Shown: piece after piece, positions 28,213 through 37,126 of the stretch
How positions within the stretch are numbered: the stretch's first letter is position 1
Layout: each line of letters opens with the position of its first letter
Source: Acinetobacter modestus
GTDB lineage: Bacteria; Pseudomonadota; Gammaproteobacteria; Pseudomonadales; Moraxellaceae
Assembly: GCF_014636095.1 (NCBI RefSeq)
Contig: NZ_BMDV01000001.1
Span: forward strand, 436,610 to 500,609
DNA: 64,000 nt
Direction: 5' to 3'
Translations under genes and position numbers: made by a program
Notes under the pieces: generated by a model
Database searches by the model: none
The model's input: the letters and a program-made list of their open reading frames with translations, nothing else
What the model was told of the DNA's origin: nothing

Positions 28213-29016
28213 ATGAGTAAGGTATTTCTTATTACAGGTGCAGCTTCAGGGATTGGACTGGCTTTAAGCCATCGTCTTTTAGAAAATAGCCATCAAGTAT
28301 GCGTCTGCGATATTAATTTTGAAAGCTTACACAATCTGTATAAAAGTTATAGTTCAAAGCAGATATTAATACAGAAGTTAGATGTGCGCGATTTTGATAA
28401 TTGGCAAAAAACTATCAATCAAGTTCTAATGAAATGGAACAAACTTGATGTTTTATGCAATGTGGCAGGTGTCTTAAAAGAAAATTGGGTTATTGATAGC
28501 TCGCCACAAGAAGTCGATTTACACTTTGATATTAATCTTAAAGGTACAATATTGGGTACTCAATCTGTTCTACAAACGATGAAAGCCCAAGGTAGCGGAC
28601 ATATCATAAATATTGCATCTCTAGCAGCTTTATCGCCTGTGCCAGGATTATCTCTATATAGCGCAAGTAAATTTGCAGTGCGTAGTTACTCAATAGCAGC
28701 AGGAATGGAGTTAGCTGAATTAGGGATATCTGTCACTGCAATTTGTCCAGATGCAGTACAGACTCCAATGTTAGATCAGCAAAAAGATAAAGTACAAGCT
28801 GCCTTAACCTTTTCAGGTCCTCGTGCCTTAACCGTTGATGAAGTAGTAGATGCAATTGTAAATGTCGCTTTGGTCAAAAAACCGTTGGAAATTATACTTC
28901 CACAGATGCGTGGTATTTTGGCTAAACTTGCAAACTCATTTCCATCTGTTGCAGCTACACAAATGAACACTTGGCGTAGAAAAGGTATCAAACAACAGCT
29001 TCAAGAAAAAAAATAG
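28213..29016 (+). CDS. Short-chain dehydrogenase/reductase
   Basis: This 267-residue classical SDR has cofactor motif TGAASGIG, structural NVAG, catalytic Ser in INIASLAAL and Tyr-x3-Lys in YSASKFAVR, followed by a PDAVQTPM loop. AAGGATG lies before the start. It is transcribed with the MBL-like gene, and a terminator follows. Confidence 0.85.
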   Translation: MSKVFLITGAASGIGLALSHRLLENSHQVCVCDINFESLHNLYKSYSSKQILIQKLDVRDFDNWQKTINQVLMKWNKLDVLCNVAGVLKENWVIDSSPQEVDLHFDINLKGTILGTQSVLQTMKAQGSGHIINIASLAALSPVPGLSLYSASKFAVRSYSIAAGMELAELGISVTAICPDAVQTPMLDQQKDKVQAALTFSGPRALTVDEVVDAIVNVALVKKPLEIILPQMRGILAKLANSFPSVAATQMNTWRRKGIKQQLQEKK

Positions 29017-29023
29017 CAATATT

Positions 29024-29062
29024 AATACAGTTGGAAGCTTATTGCCTTCAACTGTATTTAAT
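29024..29062 (+). terminator. Terminator after the SDR gene
   Basis: A stem of about 13 bp with one bulge (AATACAGTTG-AAG with CTTCAACTGTATT) is followed by TTAATT. It lies 8 bases behind the SDR stop. Confidence 0.6.
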
Positions 29063-29108
29063 TCAAAGAGTGCTCTTACTGCTGCAATGCTTTTTATATC
29101 CCCATAAG

Positions 29109-29220
29109 TTAAATAAAATCATGATTTTTGTTTTTTTCTAATTTAGATTTATCGTCGTTAAACTCTTCAACAATATCTCCACTTACTAAATTCGCACCTC
29201 AAAGCTAGCATTATCCAACG
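29109..29220 (-). pseudogene. Remnant of a directionality-factor-like phage gene
   Basis: In two frames the minus strand gives LDNASFEV and then GDIVEEFNDDKSKLEKNK, ending with a stop. This matches the C-terminal segment of the broken gene at 35802-36701 (GNASFEVGG, DIVEEFYNDESK). It is a second dead trace of the same mobile-element family 6.7 kb away. The rest of the 29017-29403 gap shows only AT-rich leader sequence. Confidence 0.5.
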
Positions 29221-29403
29221 CCCTGCAATCTTAATTACTCTAAACAAAATTTTATAAATTAACTTGCTCACAGAAACTTCACTATCACATACGTATAAAT
29301 ATTAAGAGTCTTATACTGATCTAAATTCATATAAGAAAATTATAAGACGAATAAAAATTAATCAAAAATATACCCAAGATCAGCATGGTCAAGGAGATAC
29401 AAA

Positions 29404-30897
29404 ATGGACTCTCGCCTACTTTTAGCAATTATGCTAAGTAGTTTTAGTGTGACATCATTCGCTTCAAGCCACCGCGAAGCACCATCAATCAGTAAAACAC
29501 CCAAGGTTGACGCTACAGATTTTTATATGTTTAAAAGTTATGAGCCGAGCCGAAGTAATTTCGTAACCATACTAGCAAACTATCAACCTTTACAAGATGC
29601 TTATGGGGGGCCTAATTATTTCGCTCTAGATCCTAAAGCCTTATATGAAATACACATTGACAACAATGGAGATGGGCAAGAAGACATTACTTTCCAATTT
29701 AAATTCAATCAAGAGTTAAAAGACTTACAAGTTCCTGTAGGTGGCAAGAACGTTTCTGTACCATTATCTAACATTGGTAAAATAACAAATGATAGTAGTT
29801 CAGCTCAAAATACAGCTGAAACATATACTGTTACCATGATTAAAGGTGACCGACGTAAAGGTGATCGAAGTACCTTAGGCTCTTTTAAAAAGCCATTCGA
29901 TAATGTTGGCGCAAAATCAATTCCAAACTATCAAGCCTACGCAGATACATTTGTCCAAAACATTAACTTTGGAAATTGCGGTTCTGGTAAAGTTTTTGTA
30001 GGTCAACGTCAAGATCCTTTTGCTGTTAACTTAGGTGAAGTATTCGATTTAGTGAATATTAAGATTCCTGCTACTCAACTCGCACCTTCAGGCGTAAACG
30101 CTGAAGATCAAGGCTTGAATACTATTGCAAATAAAAACGTCACTACAATTGCTTTAGAAGTTCCACAGTCTTGTTTAGTTGCTTCAAATGATACAGTGAT
30201 TGGAGGATGGACAACAGCAAGCTTACCTCAAGCCACCTTATTAAACCCTAATCCTGAAAGTAATCTTACCAGTGCAAGTAAAGTTGGTGGTGCTTGGACT
30301 CAAGTTTCACGTTTAGGTATGCCTTTAGTTAATGAAGTCGTCATTGGTCTTAAAGATAAAGATAAATTTAATGCAAGTAAGCCTGTGAATGATGGGCAAT
30401 TTGCTGACTATGTGACTAACCCAACCCTACCTACATTAATAGAAGTTCTTTTTAAGGAGGCAACTGGTGGTGCCGTAGTTGCACCAACAAACTTTCCAAG
30501 AACTGACTTAGTTAATGCATTTCTTTTAGGTATCCCTGGCTTAAACCAACCCAAAAATGTAAAAGCATCTGAAATGTTGCGTCTAAATACTGCTATTACT
30601 CCAGCAGCAAAAGATAAACAAAATCGTCTTGGTGTAATCGGTGGAGATACTGCAGGATTCCCGAACGGTCGTAGACCTGGTGATGATGTCGTCGATATTG
30701 AGCTTAGAGTTGCTATGGGCTTACTCTGCACAATAGATGGTGTGAATACCGCTGTTGGTTGTAAAGCAAGCGATGCTAAAGCAGGAGGAATAGGCTTTAC
30801 TGATGGAGCTCTACAATCACCACAACAATTTGGTACTGCTTTCCCATATTTAAATACTCCAGTAGCAGGCTCTCCATTTAATACAGCTAGTAAATAA
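29404..30897 (+). CDS. DUF4331 family exported protein
   Basis: This 497-residue protein has a signal peptide cleaved after SFAS. The mature start SSHREAPSISKTPKVDATDF is the DUF4331 hallmark, followed by YEIHIDNNGDGQEDITFQF, FGNCGSGKVFVGQRQDPFAV and GRRPGDDVVDIELRVAMG near residue 425. The family has no settled function; members often sit beside TonB-dependent receptors. AAGGAGATACAAA lies just before the ATG. It is first in a locus with a lipoprotein, a TPR protein, a TonB-dependent receptor and a TonB-like protein. Confidence 0.88.
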   Translation: MDSRLLLAIMLSSFSVTSFASSHREAPSISKTPKVDATDFYMFKSYEPSRSNFVTILANYQPLQDAYGGPNYFALDPKALYEIHIDNNGDGQEDITFQFKFNQELKDLQVPVGGKNVSVPLSNIGKITNDSSSAQNTAETYTVTMIKGDRRKGDRSTLGSFKKPFDNVGAKSIPNYQAYADTFVQNINFGNCGSGKVFVGQRQDPFAVNLGEVFDLVNIKIPATQLAPSGVNAEDQGLNTIANKNVTTIALEVPQSCLVASNDTVIGGWTTASLPQATLLNPNPESNLTSASKVGGAWTQVSRLGMPLVNEVVIGLKDKDKFNASKPVNDGQFADYVTNPTLPTLIEVLFKEATGGAVVAPTNFPRTDLVNAFLLGIPGLNQPKNVKASEMLRLNTAITPAAKDKQNRLGVIGGDTAGFPNGRRPGDDVVDIELRVAMGLLCTIDGVNTAVGCKASDAKAGGIGFTDGALQSPQQFGTAFPYLNTPVAGSPFNTASK

Positions 30898-30912
30898 TTA
30901 GGAGTAGTCACC

Positions 30913-31152
30913 ATGAGAAAACTCATTTTGCTGTTCATGGTTGGTATTGGATTAAGTGGCTGCGGTGGTAATGACAATAATTCAAAACCAAATAATAACA
31001 ACCAATCCCCAAATGACCCCGTTCTTAAAGAAACGTTGTCATTAACCAATCAACCTCAAAGTAACTACGAACAGGCTGAACCTAAAAGTATTACTGAAAT
31101 TTCAGAATCTACTATAGATAACAAATCAGAACCCGTTGCAGTGAAATTTTAA
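30913..31152 (+). CDS. Small Asn-rich lipoprotein
   Basis: This 79-residue protein has a short signal peptide and lipobox LSGC at about residue 18, then GGNDNN and an Asn/Pro-rich linker. AGGAG precedes the ATG, and the gap to the DUF4331 gene is 15 bases. No known domain is recognised; it is probably an accessory anchored to the membrane. Confidence 0.75.
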   Translation: MRKLILLFMVGIGLSGCGGNDNNSKPNNNNQSPNDPVLKETLSLTNQPQSNYEQAEPKSITEISESTIDNKSEPVAVKF

Positions 31153-31156
31153 GATT

Positions 31157-31192
31157 AAGACTCTTAACAAACTTCTGTTAAGAGTCTTTATA
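31157..31192 (+). terminator. Terminator or attenuator inside the DUF4331 locus
   Basis: A perfect 12-bp stem (AAGACTCTTAAC with GTTAAGAGTCTT, 8-base loop) is followed by TATAGG; the T-run is short. It lies between the lipoprotein and TPR genes and could reduce read-through from the highly expressed first genes. Confidence 0.65.
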
Positions 31193-31202
31193 GGAGTTTT
31201 AA

Positions 31203-32324
31203 ATGTTAATTCGTCAGCTAACATTATCAATAATAGCTTCATTGTATTTAAGTACTGCTTTCGCTCATCCCAAACATCACCATGAAGAATCTTCATCGAG
31301 TTCAGAACATCCAGATTATTCAGTAATGTTAAAAAACAATCATAATGATGAACTTAGAAATCAAATCGTTAATGTCTTACTTGAAAAAGCTTATTCAAAA
31401 GGCGACGGTGAGTTTTTAGAACAAGCTGAAGACTTAATGAAATCAAGCCTCAATTCATCAGACACAGAAAATAAATTGTTAGAAACTCGACTCGCTCAAG
31501 CAAATCATAATTTCAGCAGAGCAGAAACAATACTTAATGACGTATTAAAAAAAGACCCTAAAAATTATGATGCAATTTTACAACTCGCAAATATATATAG
31601 ATTACAAGGTCAATTTAATCAGTCACTTAAATTATGTGATCAATTAGATCAACAGAGTGTGAAACTTTATAAAGCTGGTTGTGTCCTGCAAGTGGATGCA
31701 ATGACAAAAAATATTTCGGAAATAAAACCGAGAACAAATGAACTTCTTCAAATGGCCCCAAGGTTAAATAAAAACGATCAGCAATGGTTAGGTAATATTA
31801 TGCTGGAAATAGCGACAAGATTTAATGATCCAACTCTTGCGAGCCAATCTATTCCATTACTCAATGTAGATAATTTACCCAATGCTCTTGCTAAATCCAA
31901 TTGGTATATTTCTCAACAAGAATATTCAAACGCAATCAAAATTCTTACCCCATATCGTTATCATGATGGCGCGTTATATAGAATTATTTTAAGCAAACAG
32001 AAACTAAACGATCCCCTTGCAGAAAAAGACCTAAATGAACTAACCCAAAGAGTACAAAACTTACTCGACCATAAGGATCACATACATCTCAGAGAGCAAG
32101 CTCAATTCCTATGGGTTTCCAAAAAATATGATGAAGGTTTACGCATAGCTGCCAAAAACTGGAATATGCAAAGAGAAAATGACGATTTTGAGGTTTATGC
32201 CGCCCTTGCACTTGATAGTAAAAATCGTGAGAGCACAGAAAAATTATTAAATTGGAGTAATGAAACTGGCTATCAAAATCCGACCTACATTCAAAAATTA
32301 AAACAAATGTTAAAGCAATTATAA
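31203..32324 (+). CDS. Exported TPR protein with His-rich N-terminus
   Basis: This 373-residue protein has a signal peptide cleaved after AFA, immediately followed by HPKHHHEESSSSSEHP, a possible metal-binding stretch. Helical repeats follow: LLETRLAQANHNFSRAETIL, YDAILQLANIYRLQGQFNQS and more of TPR type through residue 340. TAGGAG lies before the start. It lies between the DUF4331/lipoprotein pair and the TonB-dependent receptor, so it is probably a periplasmic partner. Confidence 0.75.
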   Translation: MLIRQLTLSIIASLYLSTAFAHPKHHHEESSSSSEHPDYSVMLKNNHNDELRNQIVNVLLEKAYSKGDGEFLEQAEDLMKSSLNSSDTENKLLETRLAQANHNFSRAETILNDVLKKDPKNYDAILQLANIYRLQGQFNQSLKLCDQLDQQSVKLYKAGCVLQVDAMTKNISEIKPRTNELLQMAPRLNKNDQQWLGNIMLEIATRFNDPTLASQSIPLLNVDNLPNALAKSNWYISQQEYSNAIKILTPYRYHDGALYRIILSKQKLNDPLAEKDLNELTQRVQNLLDHKDHIHLREQAQFLWVSKKYDEGLRIAAKNWNMQRENDDFEVYAALALDSKNRESTEKLLNWSNETGYQNPTYIQKLKQMLKQL

Positions 32325-32416
32325 ATCTAATTTTGATAAACAACTGAAAATATGAAATTAATAATGATTTCATGTTTATGAAAATCACGAAAATTTATAA
32401 AATTAATGGAATAAAA

Positions 32417-34534
32417 ATGAAAAAAAGAATTTTGTATTGCTTGTTGATAGGAAGTAGTCATTTCTATTTAGGTCAGCTTACTCATGCTGGAGGTGAACTT
32501 ACAACAACACTTCCTACAATTAAAATAACAGCATCATCAAATTTAGATAGCACTTTTGGGGTCGCATTTACTTCATCCCAAGGAACAATATCGAAAGAAC
32601 AAATTGAAACTCGACCTTTATCACGTCCAGCAGAAGTTTTAGAAACGATCCCTGGTGTCATTGTGACTCAACACAGTGGTAGTGGTAAGGCAAATCAATA
32701 CTTTCTGAGAGGTTTTAACTTAGATCATGGAACTGACTTTGCAACATCATTTGATGAACAACCCATTAACATGGTGAGTCATGCCCACGGTCAAGGTTAC
32801 ACAGACTTAAATTTTCTAATCCCCGAACTGATTGAATCAATTCAATATCACAAAGGAGCAGTATCGATTGATAATGGTGATTTTGCATCAGCAGGTACAG
32901 CAAAAATTTCGAGTATCCATTCTCTAGATAATCCTTACGCACAAATAACGTTAGGTAATCACAACTTACTTAGATTTTTAGCTGTTGGAAACTTAGTTCT
33001 TAGTGACGGGGAATTAATCGGTGCAGTTGAGAATATCAACAGTGACGGACCTTGGGTTAACCCTGAAAATCTTTCAAAACAAAATGTATTCTTAAAATAT
33101 TTCACTGGTGACCATAATAAAAATCAATCCATCAGCTTTCAACATTATCAAGCACGATGGGATGCTACTGATCAAATTCCAGAGCGGCTGATTGAAAGCG
33201 GTGAACTTAATCGCTTCGATAGCTTAAACAAGAGTGATGGTGGTAAGTCTGCTCGGACTGCTATTTGGTATAATGCTAAAAATTATGAGAAAACGAAATA
33301 CTCAACAATCTCCACTTATGCCGTATATAACAAACTGAATCTATTTTCTGACTTTAGTTATTTTTTAAATGATCCAGTCCATGGAGACCAGTTTGAGCAA
33401 GCTGAAGAACGAACGACACTTGGATTTAAATTTCAAAAAGGTTCATTAAGTGAATGGGCAAGCAAAGAGCTTTTAAACTCATTTGGATCATCTCTTAGGT
33501 ATGATTATATTAACAACTTAGGCCTTTACCAGACACAAGATCGACAGCGTTTCAACACTATGAGAAATGATGATGTTAATCAATGGTCTATTGGAATATG
33601 GGGACAAAATCAAACCACGTGGCAACCTTGGTTAAAAACTATTTTAGGCGTTCGTGGTGATTTTTATTCTTTTGATGTAAATTCTGATAAAGAAGAAAAT
33701 AGTGGTCATAAAACTGATCATATTTTCAGCCCTAAAATGAGCATAATTTTAGGTCCGTGGGAAAATACTGAATATTACATTAATTATGCATATGGCTTTC
33801 ATAGCAATGATGCTAGAGGAACTACAACGCACCTAAACATTGATTCTCGTGATATTAACTATTTAAAACCAACTCTCCCCGTTTCTCCATTGGTAAGAAC
33901 AATAAATTCAGAACTGGGATTAAGAGCAAAACTTATACCTGAGCTCACTTCAACAATAGCACTATGGCAACTTGATTCAGATTCAGAACTGGTATTCATC
34001 GGCGATGCTGGTACGACAGAAGCAAGTAGACCAAGTAAAAGACAAGGTATTGAAATTTCACAATTCTATCAACCAACAGATGCTTGGATTATCGATGTAG
34101 ATCTGGCTTGGTCAAAAGCAAGATTTAAAAATGAAAATTCGGAAGGAAATCATATTCCTGGGGCAATAGAAAAGACCTTAGCTGCTGGATTTACTTATAA
34201 ACTGAATGACCAAATTAATTTTGGAGGACGTTTACGTTACTTTGGTTCTCGTCCTTTGATTGAGGATAACTCAGTTCGTTCCGATTCATCAACTTTAGTT
34301 AACTTACAAGGCAGCTATCAATTTAATAAAAACTTTCTAGCACAAGTTGAACTCTTTAATGTATTCAATCAAAAAACAAATGATATCGAATACTACTATG
34401 CTTCATGCACTCGTCAAGATCTCAGTGAGCCTACATGCTCACCTAACTCTTCAGAACGTGAAGGAATTTATGATAGGCACATCCATCCTACTGAGGGAAG
34501 AAACCTCAGAATGACCTTCCGCTATTTATTCTGA
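32417..34534 (+). CDS. TonB-dependent outer membrane receptor
   Basis: The ATG at 32417 follows TGGA and opens a signal peptide (cleavage near THAG); a longer frame from 32372 lacks a site. The plug domain has SRPAEVLETIPGVIVTQHSG, KANQYFLRGFNLDHGTDFA and SHAHGQGYTDLNFLIPELIE, and the C-terminal barrel ends with the aromatic LRMTFRYLF. The length, about 705 residues, is usual. The dedicated TonB-like gene follows by 29 bases. The His-containing plug and the His-rich TPR neighbour hint at a metal or metal chelate, but the substrate is unknown. Confidence 0.88.
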   Translation: MKKRILYCLLIGSSHFYLGQLTHAGGELTTTLPTIKITASSNLDSTFGVAFTSSQGTISKEQIETRPLSRPAEVLETIPGVIVTQHSGSGKANQYFLRGFNLDHGTDFATSFDEQPINMVSHAHGQGYTDLNFLIPELIESIQYHKGAVSIDNGDFASAGTAKISSIHSLDNPYAQITLGNHNLLRFLAVGNLVLSDGELIGAVENINSDGPWVNPENLSKQNVFLKYFTGDHNKNQSISFQHYQARWDATDQIPERLIESGELNRFDSLNKSDGGKSARTAIWYNAKNYEKTKYSTISTYAVYNKLNLFSDFSYFLNDPVHGDQFEQAEERTTLGFKFQKGSLSEWASKELLNSFGSSLRYDYINNLGLYQTQDRQRFNTMRNDDVNQWSIGIWGQNQTTWQPWLKTILGVRGDFYSFDVNSDKEENSGHKTDHIFSPKMSIILGPWENTEYYINYAYGFHSNDARGTTTHLNIDSRDINYLKPTLPVSPLVRTINSELGLRAKLIPELTSTIALWQLDSDSELVFIGDAGTTEASRPSKRQGIEISQFYQPTDAWIIDVDLAWSKARFKNENSEGNHIPGAIEKTLAAGFTYKLNDQINFGGRLRYFGSRPLIEDNSVRSDSSTLVNLQGSYQFNKNFLAQVELFNVFNQKTNDIEYYYASCTRQDLSEPTCSPNSSEREGIYDRHIHPTEGRNLRMTFRYLF

Positions 34535-34563
34535 CCTGAGCGATAAATGCTGAGGAGAAAAAT

Positions 34564-35454
34564 ATGTTGTCTCAAAATAAACTCAATGTTTCACAGAGTG
34601 CATTTCTCTTTAGCATTATCATGCATGTTTTTATTGTAATCGTGCTTTTAAATTTTGCAGTTGAAAAAAACGATCATATAACTTCAAATATAAAGATTAC
34701 GTTAATTTCGGCATCAAATGTAAATCATAAGGATGCAATGTTTTTGTCTTCAAAAGATTCCCAAACAACAGCAACAATCGATCAACCTCAACCTCAACCT
34801 CAACCTCAACCTCAACCTCAACCTCAACCAATCAGTGAAACAATATTTGATAGTACAGCGCCAGCAAATACATCAACAGAAAATCAAGTACCAGAGTTCT
34901 TTAGTATCGGTGAGCATGTAAATTCATCAAAAATTGAGCATATTTATGACCCGCTCTTGGATGCACAAAATAGAGCAAAAAAAGCTATAAAAGAAGCAAA
35001 AGACGTATCCAATCTTTATCAGTCAAATATCAAACCGATAGAAACTGACTTCTTAGAAAAGAACCAATTATCTTCTTTAAAATTAGAAACTGACCCATTC
35101 AGTTTTTACAAAGTTGAAATTATGGACACACCAAAGGATTTTGAACCTTATTCTTCTTTAATTCATGTCTCTAAAGCCGCCTCATCAAGTGAAGAAGAAA
35201 TTAAAATTAATCAACTTAGTGAACAAATTACAGAACTACTTCATGAAAATCGCTTAGCTTTGACCAACAAAAAATCTGAAAATATTGAATTTATAATAGA
35301 TCCAGTTAATCGAATTATTCTTATTAATCTTTCTTCAGAGTCATTGAAAATGGATCATAATCTCAAATCATTATTAGAAAACATGTCGTTTGATGCAATT
35401 CTAATGGATAGTAATCTAAATGAAAAAGCTTATTCTTTTGTTGTTAATATTTAA
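34564..35454 (+). CDS. TonB-like energy transducer with Gln-Pro repeat
   Basis: This 296-residue protein has one N-terminal membrane helix (about residues 15-32), then a Gln-Pro linker of eight QP units (residues 74-89), as in TonB proteins that span the periplasm, and a C-terminal alpha/beta domain (EFIIDPVNRIILINLSS and FSFVVNI-like end). The C-terminus is not a clear TonB box-binding domain, so the assignment rests on layout and on its place after the receptor. AGGAG lies before the ATG. Confidence 0.65.
   Translation: MLSQNKLNVSQSAFLFSIIMHVFIVIVLLNFAVEKNDHITSNIKITLISASNVNHKDAMFLSSKDSQTTATIDQPQPQPQPQPQPQPQPISETIFDSTAPANTSTENQVPEFFSIGEHVNSSKIEHIYDPLLDAQNRAKKAIKEAKDVSNLYQSNIKPIETDFLEKNQLSSLKLETDPFSFYKVEIMDTPKDFEPYSSLIHVSKAASSSEEEIKINQLSEQITELLHENRLALTNKKSENIEFIIDPVNRIILINLSSESLKMDHNLKSLLENMSFDAILMDSNLNEKAYSFVVNI
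34783..34830 (+). repeat. Hexanucleotide tandem repeat (CAACCT), about 7-8 units
   Basis: Seven perfect CAACCT units run from 34783 to 34824, followed by CAACCA. Each unit encodes Gln-Pro, so gain or loss of units changes linker length without shifting the frame. Confidence 0.9.
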
Positions 35455-35465
35455 TTTTCAACATA

Positions 35466-35493
35466 AAAAAGAGAGTTAAAAAACTCTCTTTTT
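35466..35493. terminator. Bidirectional terminator
   Basis: A 12-bp stem (AAAAAGAGAGTT with AACTCTCTTTTT, 4-base loop) lies between the TonB-like gene and the dead element, able to stop transcription from both sides. Confidence 0.85.
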
Positions 35494-35684
35494 ATCTTTG
35501 GGCTATTTTAGATTCAATCCATATATTGATCTCTACAGCCAACGCACTCGATTTGAATACAGCTTAATTTGTTTAGGAAACGTAGAATCATAACTAACTT
35601 TTTTGGATCTCGCATATTGTAAATTGTTGAACGACCTAATCTTGTGATTTGCATAACATCTTTTAGATTCAATATTTGATTCAT
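35492..35684 (-). pseudogene. Broken AlpA-family regulator of a dead integrative element
   Basis: The first frame gives MNQILNLKDVMQITRLGRST then IYNMRDPKK, the AlpA helix-turn-helix. The rest is found in shifted frames: SYDSTFPKQIKLYSNRVRW and then AVEINIWIESKIAQR with a stop. Two frameshifts therefore inactivate it. AlpA proteins regulate excision of P4-type elements, fitting the integrase remnant next to tRNA-Ser. Confidence 0.7.
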
Positions 35685-35801
35685 CTGAAAAGTTTGGCCT
35701 ATGAACACATTCATGATATTTTCTCACAATCAATAATGCGAGCGCGAATTCGCTCAGATGATAGAGCTCTCTGTAAGAAAAAGCTTCTCGCTTTCATGCG
35801 G

Positions 35802-36701
35802 TCAATTCAAAGCTTGAACTGACTGCTGCAACCCTTTCTGAATATCCTGAACATGGCTTAGTTCATGTGTTTGTTGATATTGCTCTGTTTTAGACTCATC
35901 GTTGTAAAATTCCTCAACAATATCCAAACCTTCGTCCCCTCCTACCTCAAAACTGGCATTGCCGTAACCCTGCCGTGCCACATGATCTAAAGCCTCCTGA
36001 TAAAACCCTGCTGCCTTGCTTTGTTCATCCATCTGTTTAGCTGAAGTAATAGCTTCACTTAAGTTCACTCCATCACGTAAGGTCAAGTCCACGTAATAAA
36101 TCGGAGTACGATAACTTTGAGTTGTGCTTTTGCCTCTCAGAGTGAGTTGTAATGGCAGGCATGAAAGCAGGTCACCCGAAGCTGCATGGTAGTAACTTAA
36201 TCGTGCTGCCAAGGTACGGATGCTATTAAAGCCCGTGGTTCTAAAGATGAATGTACCAAACTCATCAGATTCATCTAAGTTGACGTAAAGCCGCCGTCCA
36301 TAGGGTTTTCATAACCCACCTTGAGCTAATGGACACAGGTCAGGTGATGGACATGGGTGTTGTTCAACGCCGTTTTGTCCGAGTCGCTGACAGGTTTCGC
36401 CATTGCCTGAGCAAATTAATCGTCCAGTCTGGCGGTCAAATAGACTGTACTCAGCCCGTAGATTCAGTTCAGGATTATTGAAGATCATTCGTACAGGTAT
36501 AGTTCTGAGTTTCTGATTTTGTGCCTTGGCACGTAACTGCTCATCCAGTGGGTGTTTCACCCAACCATCCTTGTTTTGGATTTGGCTGGTAATGGTAAAT
36601 TGATCATCCTTTTCAGGCAGTCGTTTTCCGTTCTTTTCTACTATTTTGCCAATACTGATACGACCGAGTACAGGTGGTGTAATTGCTAAACCTTTAATCA
36701 T
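35802..36701 (-). pseudogene. Gp3-like recombination directionality factor ("hydrolase or metal-binding protein"), broken by one UGA
   Basis: Starting at an ATG behind AAGGAAATCACC, the frame reads MIKGLAITPPVLGRISIGK, then a Cys-rich region (CSGNGETCQRLGQNG, CPSPDLCPLAQGGL). A UGA follows at 36309-36311, and the same frame then continues KPYGRRLYVNLDESDEFG through TTGFNSIRTLAARLSYY to the stop at 35802. The two halves are in the same frame, so a single codon interrupts the gene, at a place where a Cys would be expected. I recall this family beside alpA, yqaJ and integrase genes in Acinetobacter elements. Confidence 0.65.
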
Positions 36702-36841
36702 GGTGATTTCCTTTATGATGTTTAAATTTGGATAAATAAATTTTTGGCATAAAAATCCCACACCTGTTGGGGTATGGGATCACGGATTTCCGTGTTGGTT
36801 AATACGTTTATTGGGGAAATGAATGCTGGATCGTATCTGAT

Positions 36842-37123
36842 CTATCCACCATTCGGGTAAATCTGAAAGCGCCGTGTTCCTGCTTTGATTTGTGGAAATT
36901 GCTGTAGATATTCAGGGTATTGTTTCAGTAAAGATTTACGGTCTAAACTGATAGAGTCCTGTGATTTCTTCCATGTGACTGAGCCACCTGTAAATACTGC
37001 TCGCTCGGCCTCTTTCATCATCATTTGAAGTTGATGTTTGAGTTCATCAAAATACTGTTGGCGTTGCTCAACCTTATCTCTCGCCTCAAGCAACTGGTTA
37101 AATAGGTAGTTGGCTTGTTCATT
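36842..37123 (-). pseudogene. C-terminal remnant of YqaJ-type recombinase
   Basis: Residues ERAVFTGGSVTWKKSQDS and QYPEYLQQFPQIKAG with RRFQIYP match the end of YqaJ-family phage nucleases. The catalytic N-terminal part is missing: upstream the frame meets a stop at 37124-37126 and then sequence of the integrase. A deletion joined the two genes. Confidence 0.6.
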
Positions 37124-37126
37124 TTA

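Noticed and set aside
30408..31049. Minus-strand open frame of 213 codons
   Set aside because: It lies antisense to the DUF4331 and lipoprotein genes, which have signal peptides and family motifs; the antisense translation is low in domain-like features.
34783..34830. CRISPR-like array
   Set aside because: Units are 6 bases with no spacers and encode Gln-Pro; no CRISPR array or cas gene was seen anywhere.
36309..36311. UGA as selenocysteine codon
   Set aside because: No SECIS-like hairpin directly follows, the surrounding element is dead, and the genus is not known to me for selenoproteins of this type; a nonsense mutation is simpler.
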